From a virus: DNA of 32,820 nt. The first letter of the stretch is position 1. Each line of letters begins with the position of its first letter. The notes beneath the pieces are model-generated. The model had not been told where the DNA came from, ran no database searches, and saw only the letters and a list, made by a program, of their open reading frames with translations. Shown piece after piece: positions 7,203-15,610 of this stretch. The DNA lies in IMG/VR virus record IMGVR_UViG_3300042328_001293, positions 1 to 32,820 of that record; one strand, given 5' to 3'. The translations under genes and the position numbers were made by a program.

Positions 7203-8393
7203 GTGTCAAATGAACTGATGAACCGCCTCCATTCTGCATATCGGACGGACTTTGAGGCTGCGAAGGGTCTTATCACCCGCGCCGCTGACGAGGCTCGCGA
7301 ACTTTCCGCAGAGGAAAGCGCGCAGTATGACCGTCTCAACGAGCAGATGGATGCAAAGTTGGAAAAGATCAACGACATCAAGAAGGGCGAGGAGCGTTCC
7401 ACGAAGTTGGCCGCAATCGTCGGAAATCTTGAAGTCACATCGGCAAAGCCGCTGAACAATGATGCGGATGTTCTCCGCGCCATCATCAACGGCGAGAAGC
7501 GTTCCGCGAATTTTGAACTTCGCGCGCTCGCAACGGCTACGGCTACAACGCCTGTGACGTTTGCTGATTTCGTGGTTGAGCAGTTGGTTGAAGGCAACCC
7601 TGTTTATGAAGGCGCGTCCAAGATCCGCACAACCGACATCCGAAACATCACCGTGCCTGTGATGGCGGGAACCGCGCCAAGCGCGGCTTTCGTTTCCCAG
7701 GGCGGAACGATTTCGGCTTCGGATCCGGTCTTCACCAGCATCACGCTCGGCGCATACGCCGCGGCAACCTTGACGCTCGCGTCACGGGAGTTGGTTGATT
7801 CGGCTGGCTTCAATCTGGTGGAATATGTTGGCCGCGCGGCGGGCAACCAGATCGCATATCTCGCGGGTTCGGCGTGTACGCTCGGAACCGGAACGGTTCA
7901 GCCAACGGGCTTCGTGTCCGCGCTGACCACGGCTGGTGCGCTTACGACCGCAACCAAGTCAGGGACGGTCACGGCGACCTTCTTTGATGCGCTCGACCTA
8001 GCGGGCGTGATCTATGCACTCTCGCCAAAGTATAGGAACGCCAACACGGTGTGGCAGATTTCAACGGGTGCAGCGAGCAAGGTTCGCCGCCTCCAGGATC
8101 TGAACGGACAGTTCATTTGGCAGCCAGCCGTTGCGGCTGGTGCGCCGGAGACACTGCTCGGATATCGTGTCAAGGAGAATGTCCACATGGCCGCGGTTGC
8201 ATCTGCATCCAAGTCCGTGGCACTGCTCCACGAGCCGTCGTTCTATATCCGAGAAGCGGGTGGTGTTGAAGTGGCAACCTCGCAGGAACGCTACTTCGAG
8301 ATCAACAGCATCGGAATCCGAACGATCTATCATGTGGATTCGGCGCTGCCGGATACACTTGCGGGTCGCGTGCTCGTTTCCGCCAACTCATAA
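7203..8393 (+). CDS. Major capsid protein (HK97 fold)
   Basis: A 396-aa capsid protein. The first ~80 residues are a coiled-coil delta domain (AADEARELSAEESAQYDRLNEQMDAKLEKI) that the protease would remove. The rest shows the HK97 E-loop/A-domain pattern (KIRTTDIRNITVPVM, TLTLASRELVDSAGFNLVEYVGRAAGNQIAYLAGS, ALSPKYRNANTVWQIST, LLGYRVKENVHM, YFEINSIGIRTIYHVDSAL). GTG at 7203 is chosen for the AAAGGGG upstream and the typical MSNELMNRL start. An in-frame ATG at 7161 would add 14 unlike residues. A 106-base leader precedes it. Confidence 0.92.
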   Translation: MSNELMNRLHSAYRTDFEAAKGLITRAADEARELSAEESAQYDRLNEQMDAKLEKINDIKKGEERSTKLAAIVGNLEVTSAKPLNNDADVLRAIINGEKRSANFELRALATATATTPVTFADFVVEQLVEGNPVYEGASKIRTTDIRNITVPVMAGTAPSAAFVSQGGTISASDPVFTSITLGAYAAATLTLASRELVDSAGFNLVEYVGRAAGNQIAYLAGSACTLGTGTVQPTGFVSALTTAGALTTATKSGTVTATFFDALDLAGVIYALSPKYRNANTVWQISTGAASKVRRLQDLNGQFIWQPAVAAGAPETLLGYRVKENVHMAAVASASKSVALLHEPSFYIREAGGVEVATSQERYFEINSIGIRTIYHVDSALPDTLAGRVLVSANS

Positions 8394-8422
8394 TTGGCAA
8401 TCCGCCTCGGTTGAGGTAGAAT
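8394..8422 (+). promoter_or_regulatory. Promoter TTGGCA-17-TAGAAT ahead of the glycosylation cassette
   Basis: A near-consensus sigma70-type promoter (one mismatch in each hexamer, 17-base spacer) starts just after the capsid stop codon. The predicted start (about 8429) falls inside the left arm of the following hairpin, so transcripts made here would lack the base of that stem. Confidence 0.7.
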
Positions 8423-8423
8423 C

Positions 8424-8464
8424 GTCCGAGCGTCGCCCGTTTGGGTGACGCTCGGACTTTTATT
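8424..8464 (+). terminator. Strong intrinsic terminator after the capsid gene
   Basis: GTCCGAGCGTC (8424-8434) pairs perfectly with GACGCTCGGAC (8447-8457). The stem continues through a G-T pair and CCC/GGG to a GTTT tetraloop, about 15 bp in all, followed by TTTTATTT. It should stop capsid-operon transcription. It lies immediately downstream of a promoter for the next genes. Confidence 0.85.
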
Positions 8465-8478
8465 TGGAGGGTGAGGCA

Positions 8479-9720
8479 ATGACGCTCCGCATCGCTTGGT
8501 CAAGCAATGCCCCTTGGACGGGATCGGGATATGGCGTGCAGACCGCGGAAATCGTTCCGCGTTTGGTTGCAGACGGCCACGAAGTTGCAATCCTCGCAAA
8601 TTACGGGCTTGCGGGTTCGATCATCAATTGGGGCAATCCGCCCGTCCCCGTATTACCGCAAGGGATTGACGCGTATTCAAACGATGTTCACCCCGCGCAG
8701 ATTGCGAACCACATCGGCGATCAGCAGCATCGCGGGCTGGGGGTCACATTGTTTGATGTCTGGGTTTTCAAAGCCCCGCAATGGGACGAAGTTCCGTTGC
8801 TGTGTTGGACACCGATTGACCACAATCCCGTGACACCGGAAGTGTCCGCATTCTTCAATCGTCCGGGTCGCAAATGGGCGTTGGCGATGTCGAAGTTTGG
8901 CGAACAAGCGTTGCTTGATTCTGGCGTTTCGCGCGAACGCGTATTCTACGCGCCGCATTCATACGACCCGAACATCTTCAAGCCAGAAGGCGAAACGATG
9001 CGGGAGCAAATGCAGATCCCCGCGGATGCACATGTGACGATGATGAATGCCGCTAACAAGGGAAACACCCCTATTCGGAAGTGCTTCCCGGAGAATCTGG
9101 CCGCGTGGTCGGAATTCGCACGGCGACACGACGACGCGTTCCTATACCTTCACACCGAAGCGTCCGGGATCGCCAGTGGCGTGAACATCCATCGGTTGTT
9201 GAAAGCGGTGGGCGCGCCAGAAAAGCAAGTCCGCATCGTTCCGCAATTTGAATATCGAATGGGCATTTCCGCGCAGACGGTCGCGGCATTGATTCGATCA
9301 AGCGATGTGCTGCTGGCCACCGCACGCGGGGAAGGCTTCGGCGTGCCAACGCTTGAAGCCCAAGCCACGGGCGTTCCGGTCATCGTCACGAATTGGACGG
9401 CATCCCCGGAATTGGTCGGTCACGGGTGGATCGTTGACGGTCAAAAAGAGTGGGACGAATTCCAAGCGTCGTTCTGGAAGTTGCCATCGGTTGACGGCAT
9501 CATTGACGCGCTTGAACAATCGTATGCATTGAAGGGTGACACGGCACGGCTGGCAGAAGCCCGCGCCGCATCCATCAAATTCGCGGAACCGTATCAGACC
9601 GACAATGTGTTTGCGACCCATTGGCGACCAATCTTGGGATCAATGGAAACCATATTGGCCGAAGGCATCAAGCCGATCAATCGTGAACAACGGCGTGCCG
9701 CCGTAAGGGGGAAGCGGTGA
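8479..9720 (+). CDS. GT-B glycosyltransferase (family 4-like)
   Basis: A 413-aa retaining-type glycosyltransferase. The N-terminal Rossmann half has APWTGSGYGVQTAEIVPRL (11-29) and DGHEVAIL. The C-terminal half has the donor-binding GEGFGVPTLEAQATGVPVI (284-302) with the family's E-x7-E arrangement (E285/E293), and VRIVPQF. It transfers a sugar from a nucleotide-sugar donor, and the acceptor is unknown. Lying directly after the capsid gene with a GT-A enzyme and a nucleotidyltransferase, it may glycosylate capsid or tail proteins, as reported for some mycobacteriophages. GGAGGGTGAGG precedes the ATG. Confidence 0.88.
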   Translation: MTLRIAWSSNAPWTGSGYGVQTAEIVPRLVADGHEVAILANYGLAGSIINWGNPPVPVLPQGIDAYSNDVHPAQIANHIGDQQHRGLGVTLFDVWVFKAPQWDEVPLLCWTPIDHNPVTPEVSAFFNRPGRKWALAMSKFGEQALLDSGVSRERVFYAPHSYDPNIFKPEGETMREQMQIPADAHVTMMNAANKGNTPIRKCFPENLAAWSEFARRHDDAFLYLHTEASGIASGVNIHRLLKAVGAPEKQVRIVPQFEYRMGISAQTVAALIRSSDVLLATARGEGFGVPTLEAQATGVPVIVTNWTASPELVGHGWIVDGQKEWDEFQASFWKLPSVDGIIDALEQSYALKGDTARLAEARAASIKFAEPYQTDNVFATHWRPILGSMETILAEGIKPINREQRRAAVRGKR

Positions 9721-10259
9721 ACGATGTGACCGTGATCACGGCAAGTCTGCCCGACCGCGGGCGACTACGCGAAGACGCGATTCAATCCGTCGCATCCCAG
9801 ACAATGCCGCCATCTGATCATTTGATCGGCATTGACTATCAACGGGTCGGTGGTTGGCGGGTTCGGAATCTGCTCGTGTCGCAAGTGGAAACCAAATGGG
9901 TGCAGATCTTGGACGATGACGATTTGCTGCTCCCGAACCATCTGGCGACGATGTTTGACTATTCCGGCGCGGGGGCTGACATCGTTTATTCATACGCTGA
10001 TGTCGTTGGTGACAAATCGTTTGACTTATACAACCGACCATTTGACGGGAACTTATTGCGAACATCGTCCATCGTTTCTCACACGGCATTCGTGCGAACC
10101 GAATTGATTCTCGACCTTGGCGGGTGGGACAATCAGAAAGGCTACGACTGGACATTCTGGGTCAAGGCATTGGACGCTGGGGCGCAATTCGTGTCCGTTC
10201 CAGAGAAGACGTGGATCTATCGGTTGACACCCGAATGGAATCACGAATCGCGACCGTGA
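9717..10259 (+). CDS. GT-A glycosyltransferase (family 2-like)
   Basis: A compact 180-aa GT2-like enzyme. It opens VTVITASLPDRGRLREDAIQSVASQT (family acceptor/nucleotide fold start), has a DDDD metal-binding run within VQILDDDDLLLPNH (about 61-74), and a downstream GGWDNQKGYDWTFWVKAL block typical of GT2 catalytic regions. It is shorter than most GT2 enzymes (220 or more aa), so it may be a minimal catalytic domain. GTGA overlap with the preceding glycosyltransferase indicates coupling. Confidence 0.82.
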   Translation: MNDVTVITASLPDRGRLREDAIQSVASQTMPPSDHLIGIDYQRVGGWRVRNLLVSQVETKWVQILDDDDLLLPNHLATMFDYSGAGADIVYSYADVVGDKSFDLYNRPFDGNLLRTSSIVSHTAFVRTELILDLGGWDNQKGYDWTFWVKALDAGAQFVSVPEKTWIYRLTPEWNHESRP

Positions 10260-10948
10260 AGCCGGTCGTCATTCTGGCCGCTGGTCGCGCGACCCGTCTT
10301 GGCGGCGTGAACAAATTGCTTGTCACGGCGGGCGGTCTGCCCGTCCACGAATGGCATCGTCGGGCGTTCGCCGGAGCGGACATTTCGATCGTCGTCCACG
10401 ACCATTCGATTCGTGCGATCAAAGATGAAATCCCGTGGTCGAACGCCATCATCGGAACGGACAAATTCAATGGTCCGGTTGGGGCGTTGGACGCGTATTT
10501 GGCGCAGACGAATCATCGAGACGGTGTGACCGTGGTGTTCGCGGACACGCTCATTCCACCGCAACCGCTGTCGGCTGGCGATTGGGTTGGCGTTGCGGCC
10601 GCCCCAGCCCGTCGTTGGGATATGCCATCGGCACGCGGTCATTGGGTTCGCGGGATCCCACGAATTCCCGTGTGCGTGGGGATCTATTCGTTCGCCGATA
10701 TGGACGCGCTTCGGGAGGCGGCATCGGCCGCCCATTCTGACGCTGCAAAAATGGGCGAGAAGGAAACCCCAATGACAATGTTGTTGAACCGATACGGTTC
10801 GGACATGCCGTGGTTGAGAGTTCGGGGATGGCACGATGCGGGCGATCCCGCCGCCGTCGCTTCCGTGCCGTTGTGGGAATCAGTTGTCGCCGCACGCGAT
10901 GAAATCGCAAGTGTGGAAGGGACGCTTGATGCGCGTTGGACGCGCTAG
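10256..10948 (+). CDS. Sugar nucleotidyltransferase-like protein
   Basis: A 230-aa nucleotidyltransferase fold. The signature KPVVILAAGRATRLGGVNKLL at the start matches the LAAGxGTRLxxxxNK motif of sugar-1-phosphate nucleotidyltransferases and MobA-like enzymes. A later VVFADTLIPP segment resembles the acidic metal-binding strand. It probably makes the activated sugar (NDP-sugar) for the two glycosyltransferases upstream. GTG at 10256 is favoured because it overlaps the previous stop (GTGA) and places the motif at the N terminus. An ATG at 10235 would add seven residues. Confidence 0.75.
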   Translation: MKPVVILAAGRATRLGGVNKLLVTAGGLPVHEWHRRAFAGADISIVVHDHSIRAIKDEIPWSNAIIGTDKFNGPVGALDAYLAQTNHRDGVTVVFADTLIPPQPLSAGDWVGVAAAPARRWDMPSARGHWVRGIPRIPVCVGIYSFADMDALREAASAAHSDAAKMGEKETPMTMLLNRYGSDMPWLRVRGWHDAGDPAAVASVPLWESVVAARDEIASVEGTLDARWTR

Positions 10949-10951
10949 AAT
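10946..10951 (+). promoter_or_regulatory. Candidate -10 TAGAAT overlapping a stop codon
   Basis: TAGAAT begins at the TAG stop of the nucleotidyltransferase gene and lies 36 bases before the connector ATG. The -35 region is poor, so this is a weak promoter candidate for the tail operon. Confidence 0.3.
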
Positions 10952-10987
10952 CACCGAGCAACCCATCCGCCCAGAAGGAGAAACCAA

Positions 10988-11593
10988 ATGGCAATCGTGA
11001 ACGGATATGTCACCCAAGCAGAAGTCCAAAATGCGCTTGGTCTTGGGACGGCAACGCTGGTTCCAGACTCCGCAGAAATTGACAATGTGATTGAAGCCGT
11101 GTCCCGCGCCGTTGACGATTATTGCGGGCGGTTTTTCTATTCCGTCGCCGGAACCGTTGTGTTCACCGCCAACGACTATATGTTCCTCCCCATCGGTGAT
11201 TGGGTTTCGGTCACCACCGTCAAGACCGACGAAAACAATTCTGGCACGGTGACCAAAACATTGACCCCAAACATGGACTATCGATTGCAGCAAAACACCA
11301 CATTTCAAGGGTGGCCATATACGGCAATCCAGATCGCCTCATTCGGTTCCAACACGCTTCCGGTCGGGGTGACCCAAGGTGTTGAAGTGGTAGGGACACG
11401 GGGATGGTCTGCCGTCCCTGAACCGATCCGTGCCGCTGCATTGATCCAGAGTGTGCGCGTGCATGCGCGTCGGGCTACTCCGTTCGGAGTTGCTGGGTCA
11501 CCTGAAGGCGGGATCGTGCGACTGCTTTCCCGATTGGATCCAGATGTCGAATTGATGGTTCGACCGTATCGTGCGCCACGGGAGGCGATCTAG
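10988..11593 (+). CDS. Head-tail connector protein (gp6-like)
   Basis: A 201-aa adaptor of the HK97 gp6/phi-type family. It opens with a helical segment (YVTQAEVQNALGL, IDNVIEAVSRAVDDYCGRFF), followed by beta strands including GDWVSVTTVKTDE and a C-terminal EPIRAAALIQSVRVHARR helix. Such proteins form a ring beneath the portal. AGAAGGAGA gives an excellent ribosome-binding site. TAG/GTG overlap with the next gene. Confidence 0.8.
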   Translation: MAIVNGYVTQAEVQNALGLGTATLVPDSAEIDNVIEAVSRAVDDYCGRFFYSVAGTVVFTANDYMFLPIGDWVSVTTVKTDENNSGTVTKTLTPNMDYRLQQNTTFQGWPYTAIQIASFGSNTLPVGVTQGVEVVGTRGWSAVPEPIRAAALIQSVRVHARRATPFGVAGSPEGGIVRLLSRLDPDVELMVRPYRAPREAI

Positions 11594-12030
11594 TGAACGA
11601 CGCGACCGTGTTGGCCGCCATCGGAAACCACCTTCGCAATCTGACCCCACCATCGGGGCAGACGCTAAAAGTCGTTTATGACTACCCGCCGGAATCATTG
11701 GGGGCAACGCCCGCGGTCGTGCTGTATCCTGGAAGCGATTCGGTTTCATACGGCGCGGCGAACCGAACAACCGAGTTGACCGTTTCCGCCGTGTTGTATT
11801 TGCCACAGGTTGAATACGCCAGAAATTTCGCGGGGCTTGCGGTCTGGCGCGCGTGGATGCGAGACTCGCTTATCACCGCCGTGCTTCTAAACTCAACCGA
11901 TGGGGTCGCCCAAGCGTCCGTCACATCAACCACCGTTGACGGTGGGACGGAGTATGCAGACGCATCGTTCATGACTGTCACCGCTACAATGGAAATCATC
12001 GGGGTCGAGCCGATCTCGGCATCCGCATAG
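11593..12030 (+). CDS. Tail completion / tail terminator-like protein
   Basis: A 145-aa protein located between the connector and the major tail protein, the normal place for the minor tail (gpU-like) terminator. The alpha/beta sequence includes a helix ATVLAAIGNHLRNL, a strand-turn VVYDYPPESLGATPAVVLYPGSDS, and later strands TELTVSAVLYLPQ and TVTATMEIIGVEP, consistent with the gpU fold. Assignment rests mostly on gene order and size. Confidence 0.62.
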   Translation: MNDATVLAAIGNHLRNLTPPSGQTLKVVYDYPPESLGATPAVVLYPGSDSVSYGAANRTTELTVSAVLYLPQVEYARNFAGLAVWRAWMRDSLITAVLLNSTDGVAQASVTSTTVDGGTEYADASFMTVTATMEIIGVEPISASA

Positions 12031-12045
12031 CGAAGGAGAACAATC

Positions 12046-13071
12046 GTGCCAGCAGCCTCGTCAGGGAACATCCTATTCAGCGCACTAGTCGGCAAAGCAG
12101 AGGGAACTGCGGGGACATCGCCTTCGTTCGCGTCCGGCGGCAGAAAATTCTTGGTTGAGCCTACGGGGCTGATCACAATTGGCAAGACCTTTGAGATTGG
12201 CGAGGAGCGCAGCGTAGCCATTCGCAACCCAATCATTGCGACGATGGCAACGCTCACATCAAACGAACCAGAATTGTCCGTGTCCGTTCCGGCCGTGTCT
12301 ATTGATGAAATGTCCGTGTGGCTCGGGATGGCATTTTCGCCAACGATCACGGGGACGGCTGTACCGTACAACTGGACATTCCAGCCATCAATGGGAACGG
12401 CAAGCAATTCGCCAACATCCTATTCGTTCATTTCGATGGACGCGCAAGGTGGAACCGCCGCGGGTGGCAACGCGTACTTGCTCAACTATTGCCTCCCGAC
12501 GGAAATTTCAATCACGGCAGATCGAAGCGGCTTGACCGCATTGAGCGCGACGCTGTTCGCGCAGAATGTCGCAGAAACGACCACGAATCCAGCGGCAGCG
12601 ACCGCCGTGCCAACAAGCAAGTTCCTTTCGGGAAGACTCTGGAATGTCGCGACCGGAACCGCCTTGGCAACGGGGACGTTCACTGACTTCCAGTATGCGT
12701 TGGACTTCTCGTTGACGATGCAAACGGGCATCGTTCGACAAGCCTACTTGGCCGGAACAACGACCTTCAGCACGCATTCTGAATCGGCTGCAATCGGCGG
12801 GGAATTGTCAATGACGATTCAGAGCAACGCAAACGCATCCGCCAAATGGTTCCAGAAGTTGGGTCAGCAGCAATTTGTGAAGTTGGCTTGGACGGATGGA
12901 ACCTACTCGGCAACGATCAACACATCCATCATCGTCACCGAAGTTGTGCCTATCGCTGGAAGCGAAGATGGCTTGACTACAATGACTGTGACGGGTCGGT
13001 TGGCGTATGATCCGGTCAGCGCATCAGCCATCAAAATCGTTGTGGAAAACGCAATCAGCGCGCTCCCGTAA
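12046..13071 (+). CDS. Major tail protein
   Basis: A 341-aa, Thr/Ser/Ala-rich, beta-strand-rich protein placed between tail completion and tail chaperones, as expected for the tail tube subunit. Characteristic stretches are RKFLVEPTGLITIGKTFEIGEERSV, PELSVSVPAVSIDEMSVWLGMAF, NWTFQP, and a C-terminal half repeating tube-like strands (FQYALDFSLTMQTGIV, ELSMTIQSNANASAKWF, KLAWTDGTYSATINTSIIVTEV). GAAGGAGAA precedes the GTG start. Confidence 0.8.
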   Translation: MPAASSGNILFSALVGKAEGTAGTSPSFASGGRKFLVEPTGLITIGKTFEIGEERSVAIRNPIIATMATLTSNEPELSVSVPAVSIDEMSVWLGMAFSPTITGTAVPYNWTFQPSMGTASNSPTSYSFISMDAQGGTAAGGNAYLLNYCLPTEISITADRSGLTALSATLFAQNVAETTTNPAAATAVPTSKFLSGRLWNVATGTALATGTFTDFQYALDFSLTMQTGIVRQAYLAGTTTFSTHSESAAIGGELSMTIQSNANASAKWFQKLGQQQFVKLAWTDGTYSATINTSIIVTEVVPIAGSEDGLTTMTVTGRLAYDPVSASAIKIVVENAISALP

Positions 13072-13099
13072 GTTCACGGGGGGCAGAAGGAGGATTGGA

Positions 13100-13390
13100 A
13101 TGACGGAATTGCGAGCGGATCGGAAAATCCGAATTGAATTGGCTGCACCATTTGAAGGATGGTGGGCGGATATGCGGCTCCATGTGCCGTTCCGTCTGGC
13201 CGTGCAATTGGAATCAGACAAGCCCGAAGATAGGGTGAACGCCATTCGTTCGCTGGTTGTCGATCACAACTTTCGCGAAGAAGTCGGATTTGATGATGTG
13301 TTGGGTGACCCAACCGATGCGCCGGATGATGCCATCGCACAACTGCTTGAAAAGTGGGGAGCAATCAAAACCGCCGTCCCAAACGGGTGA
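13100..13390 (+). CDS. Tail assembly chaperone, short (gpG-like) product
   Basis: A 96-aa protein directly after the major tail protein and shortly before the tape measure, the standard position of the G/GT chaperones. Its body (IRIELAAPFEGWWADMRLHVPFRLAVQLES, LVVDHNF) fits this role. The gene ends with CCCAAAC four bases before its TGA, in the X-XXY-YYZ register, which allows a -1 shift into the next frame. AGAAGGAGGA is a strong ribosome-binding site. Confidence 0.78.
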   Translation: MTELRADRKIRIELAAPFEGWWADMRLHVPFRLAVQLESDKPEDRVNAIRSLVVDHNFREEVGFDDVLGDPTDAPDDAIAQLLEKWGAIKTAVPNG

Positions 13391-13596
13391 GGCGGGCGGC
13401 ACAAATGATCGCGCTCGGGCGACCGGGCGTGAAGCCTCCCGCCGAAGTGGTCGCCGTGATTCTGGCCGAACGCTGGGGCGTGCTGCCATCCGCTATCCTT
13501 GAATCAGAATTCGGCGATGTGATTCGCTGGTGGACGATTGCGGCAGATTTGAACACGCAGAAAGGCGGAAATCGTGGCGGCTCAATCACGGGTTGA
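13100..13596 (+). CDS. Tail assembly chaperone, -1 frameshift fusion (gpGT-like)
   Basis: Slippage on CCCAAAC (13378-13384) would join the upstream protein to a second frame that ends at 13596, giving about 165 aa: ...KTAVPK|RVRRAAQMIALGRPG.... The second part has a helical gpT-like sequence (AEVVAVILAERWGVLPSAILESEFGDVIRWWTIAADLNTQ). It has no strong start of its own except ATG 13404. Programmed -1 frameshifting here is widespread in long-tailed phages. The fused chaperone coats the tape measure during tail assembly. Confidence 0.72.
13378..13384 (+). promoter_or_regulatory. Slippery heptamer CCCAAAC for -1 frameshifting
   Basis: In the zero frame it reads C CCA AAC, so both tRNAs can re-pair as CCC AAA after a one-base backward slip. 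It is followed by GGGTGAGGCGGGCGG, which is GC-rich. Confidence 0.7.
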
Positions 13597-14143
13597 TTTT
13601 GAAATTTCAAAGCAAACCATCAAGGACATTGACGACCTTGGGCTTGCGATTGCGGCCGGATTCAACAACAAATTGATTGACAAAGCGTTGAACACCGCCG
13701 CGCTTCACACGGCCAAAGCAATGGTCAATCCCGTCAAGCAAGCCGCCGTTGGAGCGCGTGGCGGCGGCACGGGTCGGTTGCGCCGTGCGATCTGGGCGAA
13801 GCCCGTTATGCGCGACAAGCCCGGAGCCTATGTTGGCATTCGACCCGGAGCGAGCCGCGCAGACACGCGCGGGGCTTACTATCGATGGATTATCACCAGC
13901 GGCGTTCGAAATGTCCCCTATTTGATCAAGCCAAAAAACGCCGGTGCATTGAGCATCGGCGGCAAAGCACGACCGTTTGCCAACCGTGTGGCGAGCATTC
14001 CGGGCAACCCGTTCGTGTCGCGCACCGTGGAGCAGAACATGGACAAAGTTCGGCAATTGTTTGGCAACGCGTTGGCGAGTATTATTGAAAAAGGAATTCC
14101 GAAACGCGGCCGAGTCAAAATCACGATCCCAAAGCCGAGGTGA
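13574..14143 (+). CDS. HK97 gp10-like tail component
   Basis: A 189-aa protein resembling HK97-gp10-like proteins: an N-terminal helix pair (ISKQTIKDIDDLGLAIAAGFNNKLIDKALNTAALHTAKAM), a GGGTGRLRRAIWAKP loop region, YYRWIITSGVRNVPYLIKPKN, and the family's terminal NPFVSRTVEQNMDKVRQLFGNAL helix. In most phages this gene lies between connector and major tail protein. Here it sits after the chaperones, an unusual order. GTG start with GGCGGA upstream overlaps the frameshift frame. Confidence 0.6.
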   Translation: MAAQSRVDFEISKQTIKDIDDLGLAIAAGFNNKLIDKALNTAALHTAKAMVNPVKQAAVGARGGGTGRLRRAIWAKPVMRDKPGAYVGIRPGASRADTRGAYYRWIITSGVRNVPYLIKPKNAGALSIGGKARPFANRVASIPGNPFVSRTVEQNMDKVRQLFGNALASIIEKGIPKRGRVKITIPKPR

Positions 14144-14146
14144 TCA

Positions 14147-15610
14147 ATGGCATCTAGCGCACAAATTTCGTTCGCATTTGTCGCGAAAGACGCGGCATCT
14201 GCAACCATTCGCGGATTGTCCGCGACCGTTTCTGGGCTTGGCACGGTTGCAAGCAAAGTCGGCGGAATACTCAAAACCGGATTGAAGGTCGGCATTGCCG
14301 CAATCGGCGGCGCAATCGCCGGAGCCACCGCCGCGCTCTACAAGTTCACGCAAGCCGCGATCGAGGATGAAGCCGCGCAAGCCAAATTGAATTCCGTGTT
14401 GAAAGCACGCGGGATGTTGACCAACAAAAACATCGAAGAAACCGAAGCGATGATCAAGGCGGGTCAACGATTGGCATTCACCGACGACGAAATCCGCGAC
14501 AGCCTTGCAACGGCGACCCAATTCACCAAGAATTTTGCGGGCGCGCAAAAGTTGGTCACGGCCGCGCAGGATGTTGCACGGGCGAAGGGCATTTCATTGG
14601 AACGGGCGACATCGCTGATCGGCAAGGCATACAACGGCAACACCCGGGCATTGAAAACATTCGGAATTGAATTGGACAAAGATGCGACGCGGCAGCAAGT
14701 CCGCGAAGCATTGAACAAGAAATTCGCTGGGTCTGCCAAGACATACGCGACCACCACGGCGGGCGCAATCGATGCGGTCAAAATCGCCGTCGGTGAAGCG
14801 GGCGAAACGGTTGGCGCGGCGTTCCTTCCGATCATCAATCAATTGTTGGATGTGTTCTATACACGCGGGCTTCCAATCATTGAAGCAGTAGCCGATGGGA
14901 TTTCCAAATTCGTCGCGGAAAATCAAAAGTTGATTCAAACCATCATCACCACGGCGGTTGAAATCGCGGCCAACCTGATCCCCGTTTTTGTCAAAATCGG
15001 GGAATTCATTTTCGGAAGCGTGGTTCCGGCAATCATCGGTTTCGTGCAGACGCTCACGGCTCCGGGCGGTGTCACGGATTCGATCGGAAAAGTCATTGGC
15101 GGAATTATGGAAAACCTTGTTCCGGCATTCAAAACATTCATGGACGGGGTGGGGAAACTCGTCGGAAAAGTGTTTGAATTGATTGGCGTGCTGTGGGGCG
15201 ACGGAACCGGACCTCTGGCCGTTGCGGTCGGCGCAATCGGAAACGCATTCTCAATCGTGCTGTCCATCATCGGCAACATCGGCGGGGCAATCGCAACCGC
15301 AATTGGATTCATCATGGATCTTGGCAAAGCAATCATGGATTCGCCAATTGGATTCCTGATCAAAGCAATCGCCGGAATCGTTGGGAATGCTGGTGGGGCG
15401 GTTCTTGGGGCGTTCAATATGGGGGGGAATAACTCCGTCACACCAGCGGCTGTGACAAGCGCAAACGGTCGGGATGGGATCGGTGGAAATTATACGATCA
15501 ACACTTCGGTCAATTTGGACGGTCAAATCGTAGCGCGAACGACCGACGAGAGACTGGGCAGAGCAGCCGCCAATAGCGGGAAAACTAGAACATCGCCGAG
15601 GAACTCTTAG
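14147..15610 (+). CDS. Tape measure protein
   Basis: A 487-aa protein with the expected pattern: SFAFVAKDAASATIRGLSATVSGLGTVASKVGG, a first hydrophobic stretch (VGIAAIGGAIAGATAALY), long amphipathic helices, and an extended hydrophobic region with repeated GxIxGAIATAIGF-like segments near 290-420. The tape measure sets tail length, so this short version predicts a short flexible tail. It follows the chaperones and precedes the baseplate genes. Confidence 0.9.
   Translation: MASSAQISFAFVAKDAASATIRGLSATVSGLGTVASKVGGILKTGLKVGIAAIGGAIAGATAALYKFTQAAIEDEAAQAKLNSVLKARGMLTNKNIEETEAMIKAGQRLAFTDDEIRDSLATATQFTKNFAGAQKLVTAAQDVARAKGISLERATSLIGKAYNGNTRALKTFGIELDKDATRQQVREALNKKFAGSAKTYATTTAGAIDAVKIAVGEAGETVGAAFLPIINQLLDVFYTRGLPIIEAVADGISKFVAENQKLIQTIITTAVEIAANLIPVFVKIGEFIFGSVVPAIIGFVQTLTAPGGVTDSIGKVIGGIMENLVPAFKTFMDGVGKLVGKVFELIGVLWGDGTGPLAVAVGAIGNAFSIVLSIIGNIGGAIATAIGFIMDLGKAIMDSPIGFLIKAIAGIVGNAGGAVLGAFNMGGNNSVTPAAVTSANGRDGIGGNYTINTSVNLDGQIVARTTDERLGRAAANSGKTRTSPRNS

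Noticed and set aside
13404-13596. Independent second tail chaperone gene starting at ATG 13404
   Set aside because: No ribosome-binding site precedes it, and the frame extends upstream through the slippery site, so a frameshift fusion is more likely.
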